Below are positions 60,847-64,000 of a stretch of 64,000 nt of DNA, piece by piece. Under the pieces are notes generated by a model, which saw nothing but the letters and a program-made list of their open reading frames with translations, had not been told where the DNA came from and did no database searches. Each line of letters begins with the position of its first letter. Position 1 is the first letter of the stretch. The DNA comes from an uncultured Lachnospiraceae bacterium. Its GTDB lineage: Bacteria; Bacillota; Clostridia; Lachnospirales; Lachnospiraceae. The DNA is taken from assembly GCA_902796595.1 (NCBI GenBank), contig CADBPM010000014.1, positions 1 through 64,000 of the forward strand, in the 5' to 3' direction. The translations under genes were made by a program, and so were the position numbers.

Positions 60847-62451
60847 ATGCGCGTTACAAATCAGATTATAACTAACAAGACGCTTAGTAATATAAATGAT
60901 AATAAGAATCGCCTTATGACTGTGGAAGAGCAATATCAGACTGGAAAGAAGATACAAAAACCATCAGACGATCCTGTTATTGCTGTGCGCGCACTGAAAT
61001 TGCGCAATTCACTCGGTCAGATCACACAGTTTTACAAGAAAAATGTTCCTGATGCTAAGAACTGGATGAGCCAAACAGAAAGTGCACTTAAAAATGATGG
61101 AAGTATCCTTACAGATCTTAAGGCACTCGCTGTAAAGGGAACACAGGATACTCTTACCACACCGGACCGTGACAAGATTTATGAGACTATGGTTCAGTAC
61201 AGGGATCAGATTTATATAGAAGGAAACGGAAGTTATGCCGGAAGATATCTTTTTACCGGGTACAAGACTCAGACAAGTCTCCTTTATCTTGATGAAGATC
61301 ATTCAAAGCAGTATACTATTACTCAGGAGTTTAAGAGTGATGATATAAGACAGAATACTGTTACTGTGGGTGGATATGCGACAGGTGATGATTTCTCGGA
61401 TACAACTAAGACCAAAGATGACTATAAGGATGCACCGCAGAATACAAAGTCTTATATAGTAAAGCTTGCTTATGATAAGACAGACAAAGATGTTGCTCCA
61501 ACTATAAGCTATACATATAAAGACAGCACCGGTGCCACTCAGAATGGCTCAGTACCACATGCAGTGACAGCAACTGCGGCTTCTACAGATAAGGATGCTT
61601 ACGAGGCACCTGCAAACGGAGTTAAGTATCTTGCGGATACCGGTGAGCTTGTATTCTCAGATACACTGGCGAAGGACATTCTTGCAAAAAAGGGAAATTT
61701 CACAGTTAATTTTCAGAAGACTGAATTTGAAAAGAATGACCTTAGACCTGAGCATTATTTTACCTGTACTTCAAAGGCACTTTCAAAAGAGGCGGGTAAG
61801 GCAGCAGATGGAAGTGCGATTCCTGCGGAGTATAACGGCGAAGAGATAAAATATACAGTCGAAGATCAGGATATAAACTACGAAGTAGGCTTCAACCAGA
61901 GACTTAATATAAATCTTCAGGCAAAAGAATGTCTTACTCATGATCTTGGCAGAGAACTTGATGGTATAATATACAGTATAGATGCTGTAAAGGCTTGTGA
62001 GAACAGAATAAGTGATGTTAAAAAGCATATAGAGACTGTTCAGGCTCAGATATATAAGAAAAAACAGGCTGATCCTTCTGCTGATGTAACTACTGATCAG
62101 ACACAGCTTGATAAATTTGAAAAAATAGCTAAGCAGCTCGATGTTGAACTTGTCCTAAAGAAAAAGGTGATGCAGGAACGTTTTTCTGTTTCGATTGATA
62201 AGATAGAAGATTTTCAGACTGGAATAGATACTGCACTTGCCAATCTTGGAGCAAGAGAGAAGAGGCTTAACCTTACACTCAGTCGTCTTGAGGAGCAGAG
62301 TGATGATTCTACAGAACTTATGAGTAATAATGAAGATGCCAATATGACAGATACTATTATTCATTTCGGTGCTGCACAGAATGTTTATAATGCATCACTT
62401 AATGCGGGTGCCAAGGTTATCCAGAATTCATTGCTTGATTTTATTTCTTAA
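60847..62451 (+). CDS. flgL: Flagellar hook-associated protein FlgL
   Basis: Encodes 534 residues against about 300 in common FlgL. The N-terminal flagellin-like helix MRVTNQIITNKTLSNINDNK, KIQKPSDDPVIAVRALKLRN, and GRYLFTGYKTQ are typical; the C-terminus (LGAREKRLNLTLSRLEEQSD, QNVYNASLNAGAKVIQNSLL) too. The extra length is a central beta-rich insert from about 190 to 360 plus a coiled-coil insert near 400-445. GGAG before ATG 60847 decides against the longer frame from 60805. Confidence 0.92.
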   Translation: MRVTNQIITNKTLSNINDNKNRLMTVEEQYQTGKKIQKPSDDPVIAVRALKLRNSLGQITQFYKKNVPDAKNWMSQTESALKNDGSILTDLKALAVKGTQDTLTTPDRDKIYETMVQYRDQIYIEGNGSYAGRYLFTGYKTQTSLLYLDEDHSKQYTITQEFKSDDIRQNTVTVGGYATGDDFSDTTKTKDDYKDAPQNTKSYIVKLAYDKTDKDVAPTISYTYKDSTGATQNGSVPHAVTATAASTDKDAYEAPANGVKYLADTGELVFSDTLAKDILAKKGNFTVNFQKTEFEKNDLRPEHYFTCTSKALSKEAGKAADGSAIPAEYNGEEIKYTVEDQDINYEVGFNQRLNINLQAKECLTHDLGRELDGIIYSIDAVKACENRISDVKKHIETVQAQIYKKKQADPSADVTTDQTQLDKFEKIAKQLDVELVLKKKVMQERFSVSIDKIEDFQTGIDTALANLGAREKRLNLTLSRLEEQSDDSTELMSNNEDANMTDTIIHFGAAQNVYNASLNAGAKVIQNSLLDFIS

Positions 62452-62466
62452 ATTAAGGAGAGTGTT

Positions 62467-62934
62467 ATGAAAGTTAACTCCAGAGTATTCGGCGAGATTG
62501 ATATAGATGATGAAAAGATAATCAATTTCAACGAAGGGATAATGGGCTTCGAGGATATGAAGAACTGGACCCTTATTTTCGACACGACAAGGGAAGAAAA
62601 AAAGAATGCGATTTCATGGCTTCAGTGTTTGGATGATCCGGAACTCGCACTTCCGGTTATAAATCCTTTTTTATTAACAGATACCTACAATCCTACAGTG
62701 GAAGATGAACTTATGAAGCCATTGGGGGATTTTGAAGATGAAGATCTCCTTATACTTCTTGCTCTTTCGGTTCCTGCCGGAAGACCTGAGGATACGACAG
62801 CCAATTTTAAGGCTCCGTTTATCATCAATCCTAACAACAGGGCTGGTATTCAGATTGTTGTAAATAACGATGATTACGAGATCAGAACGAATGTTCGCGA
62901 AGCAGTAGAGAAGATGAAAGCAAAGAAGGAATAA
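62467..62934 (+). CDS. fliW: Flagellar assembly factor FliW
   Basis: Encodes 155 residues: INFNEGIMGFEDMKNWTLIF, ISWLQCLDDPELALPVINPF and INPNNRAGIQIVV are the FliW family marks. FliW binds flagellin or, when free, CsrA, which it blocks from repressing flagellin translation. csrA follows 21 bases later, the standard arrangement. AAGGAG before the ATG. Confidence 0.94.
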   Translation: MKVNSRVFGEIDIDDEKIINFNEGIMGFEDMKNWTLIFDTTREEKKNAISWLQCLDDPELALPVINPFLLTDTYNPTVEDELMKPLGDFEDEDLLILLALSVPAGRPEDTTANFKAPFIINPNNRAGIQIVVNNDDYEIRTNVREAVEKMKAKKE

Positions 62935-62955
62935 GACTGAAGGGAGGGGGAATTT

Positions 62956-63183
62956 ATGCTTGCATTATCAAGAAAAACAAACGAAAGCATTATGTTTGGA
63001 AATGACATAGAAATCACCATCCTTGAGGTTAAGGGTGATCAGGTTAAAATAGGGATAAAGGCACCGAGAAATGTGCCGGTTTATAGAAAAGAGTTATATA
63101 CACAGATTCAGACAGCAAATAAAGAGGCAGCCAAGACTGTTTCTAAAGATGAGCTTAACGTATTGAACAACCTGTTAAATTAA
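62956..63183 (+). CDS. csrA: Translational regulator CsrA
   Basis: Encodes 75 residues. [20 protein letters not shown] followed by [20 protein letters not shown] and PVYRKELY is the RNA-binding core with Arg6 region and the VPVYRKE strand. It binds GGA motifs in leaders such as that of flagellin mRNA; FliW antagonises it. Preceded by AGGGAGGGGG. A sigma-D promoter overlaps the end of this gene. Confidence 0.96.
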   Translation: MLALSRKTNESIMFGNDIEITILEVKGDQVKIGIKAPRNVPVYRKELYTQIQTANKEAAKTVSKDELNVLNNLLN

Positions 63184-63202
63184 TGGATGATTCTGCCGAT
63201 AT
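63176..63202 (+). promoter_or_regulatory. Sigma-D promoter for flaG-fliD
   Basis: TAAA (63176-63179), 15 bases, GCCGATAT (63195-63202), fitting TAAA-N15-GCCGATAA. The -35 lies within the last codons and stop of csrA, about 85 bases before flaG. Confidence 0.75.
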
Positions 63203-63285
63203 AAAGTGATAGAAGGAACTATATGCTTGCTGCGGCAGTCAACAAGCAGGTATTTTAAAGTGGGTTTGTACAGGGAGGTACACTT

Positions 63286-63693
63286 ATGGATGTGAATTTA
63301 TTTCATGGCGGTTCTGCCGGGGCAAGACTTGTGGATGGTACCAGAAATTATCAGATGGATATGGGCAATATGACGGTGACGGAAACGGCCCAACCAACTA
63401 ATAAGCCTAAGACTGCTGAGAATGAAAAGGATGAGGATAAACAGCAGGGATGGACAGACGAAGAACTCGAAAAACGTCTTGAAAATGCTGTTACTCAGGC
63501 TAATGATAAAGTTAAGCATACAGGTTTGCGTCAATGCGAATTTGCCTACAATAAAGAGGCAAAGCGTATTTCCATAAAGGTATATGATGCAAGAACCAAG
63601 GAGGTCATCAGAGAGATTCCTCCGGAAAAGACACTTGAAATGATAGAAAGACTATTTGACCTTGAGGGTATCATGGTTGATGAGAAAAGATAA
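63286..63693 (+). CDS. flaG: Flagellar protein FlaG
   Basis: Encodes 135 residues. The first 60 are charged and probably flexible; the FlaG domain follows: LENAVTQANDKVKHTGLRQC, EFAYNKEAKRISIKVYDART and KEVIREIPPEKTLEMIERLF. FlaG influences filament length and is often just before fliD, as here. AGGGAGG precedes the ATG. Confidence 0.92.
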   Translation: MDVNLFHGGSAGARLVDGTRNYQMDMGNMTVTETAQPTNKPKTAENEKDEDKQQGWTDEELEKRLENAVTQANDKVKHTGLRQCEFAYNKEAKRISIKVYDARTKEVIREIPPEKTLEMIERLFDLEGIMVDEKR

Positions 63694-63705
63694 GGAGGTA
63701 AGCTT

Positions 63706-64000
63706 ATGCCTATTAGAATGTCGGGTATGGTATCTGGTCTTGATACTGAATCTATCGTAAAGGAACTCGTTAAAGTACAGCAGGGCAGACTTGATAAGAT
63801 AAAGAATAAGCAGACAAAGCTTGATTGGAAAACGGAAAAGTGGCAGGATCTTAATAAAAAGATTACTAACTTTTTTAAAGACAGCCTCACTGATATGAGG
63901 TTTGAGTCAAGTTATAACACCAAAAGTGCGACCATTACCAATTCCTCAATAGGAACAGTAAAGGCACTCACCGGTGCTGTAATGGGTAATCATTCACTTG
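63706..64000 (+). CDS. fliD: Flagellar filament cap protein FliD (N-terminal part, cut by window end)
   Basis: The first 98 codons are inside the window. MPIRMSGMVSGLDTESIVKE then LVKVQQGRLDKIKNKQTKLD and WKTEKWQDLNKKI is the FliD N-terminal coiled-coil signature (GLDTESIV, then the W-K/R-x-x-x-W-Q-D-L region). FliD caps the filament and folds flagellin at the tip. AAGGAGG precedes the ATG, 12 bases after flaG. Confidence 0.95.
   Translation, partial: MPIRMSGMVSGLDTESIVKELVKVQQGRLDKIKNKQTKLDWKTEKWQDLNKKITNFFKDSLTDMRFESSYNTKSATITNSSIGTVKALTGAVMGNHSL

Overview
The window reads as a chromosomal segment of a motile, low-to-moderate GC, Gram-positive anaerobe of the Lachnospiraceae. Butyrivibrio or a close relative is the best guess. 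This rests on protein style and gene order (rpsF-ssb-rpsR, a two-subunit nucleoside ABC operon, flgM-flgN-flgK-flgK-flgL-fliW-csrA-flaG-fliD), meso-DAP peptidoglycan genes, xylose and alpha-xyloside genes, and GGAGG-type ribosome binding sites. No rRNA, tRNA or CRISPR array was seen.

Layout. 1-1430 is decayed accessory DNA: a nucleotidyltransferase-like fragment, an internally deleted IS3-family relic with recognisable ends, and the tail of an acetyltransferase gene. 1450-10035 is a small accessory block with two related LysR regulators, a flavin/redox cluster (cyclophilin-like and flavodoxin lipoproteins, DUF4405 membrane protein, flavin reductase) in which several genes are broken, and DUF1349, DUF3737 and DUF4867 proteins. 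10197-18626 holds cysK-xylB, a sugar-binding lipoprotein next to a chemoreceptor (minus strand), nicotinate phosphoribosyltransferase and an SGNH-like surface protein. 18691-22645 (minus) is murF, murE and dapF. 22893-29235 is a nucleoside salvage locus: BMP-type lipoprotein, ATPase, two permeases, uridine phosphorylase, cytidine deaminase. 29483-33306 is a compact pilus-type operon (pilC-like, four small membrane-anchored proteins, pilT-like). 33471-39588 is core information processing and signalling: rpsF-ssb-rpsR, proB behind a structured leader, a c-di-AMP phosphodiesterase, rplI, dnaB. 39588-44456 carries a PHP phosphatase, a GH31 enzyme, a YuiD-like protein, an HPr paralogue without the active histidine, and deoD. 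44616-53848 carries a type IIA topoisomerase pair, pepT, the uncommon murL-murD2 pair and a glycosyltransferase. lysA (minus) and the flagellar filament/hook-junction operon fill the rest; fliD runs off the right edge.

How it fits together. Meso-DAP synthesis and use (dapF, lysA, murE, murF) sit in the same window as MurD2-MurL, which makes the D-Glu residue of the stem peptide by epimerising it after ligation. The flagellar block carries its own regulators: FlgM (anti-sigma), FliW and CsrA (translational switch), with two good sigma-D promoters, one before flgM and one at the end of csrA before flaG-fliD.

The observations most worth following are the murL-murD2 pair in a Firmicute, the H-type-pseudoknot-like leader before proB, the Crh-like HPr paralogue with Thr at position 15, the reduced pilus operon with no PilB, and the decay scars in the redox cluster.
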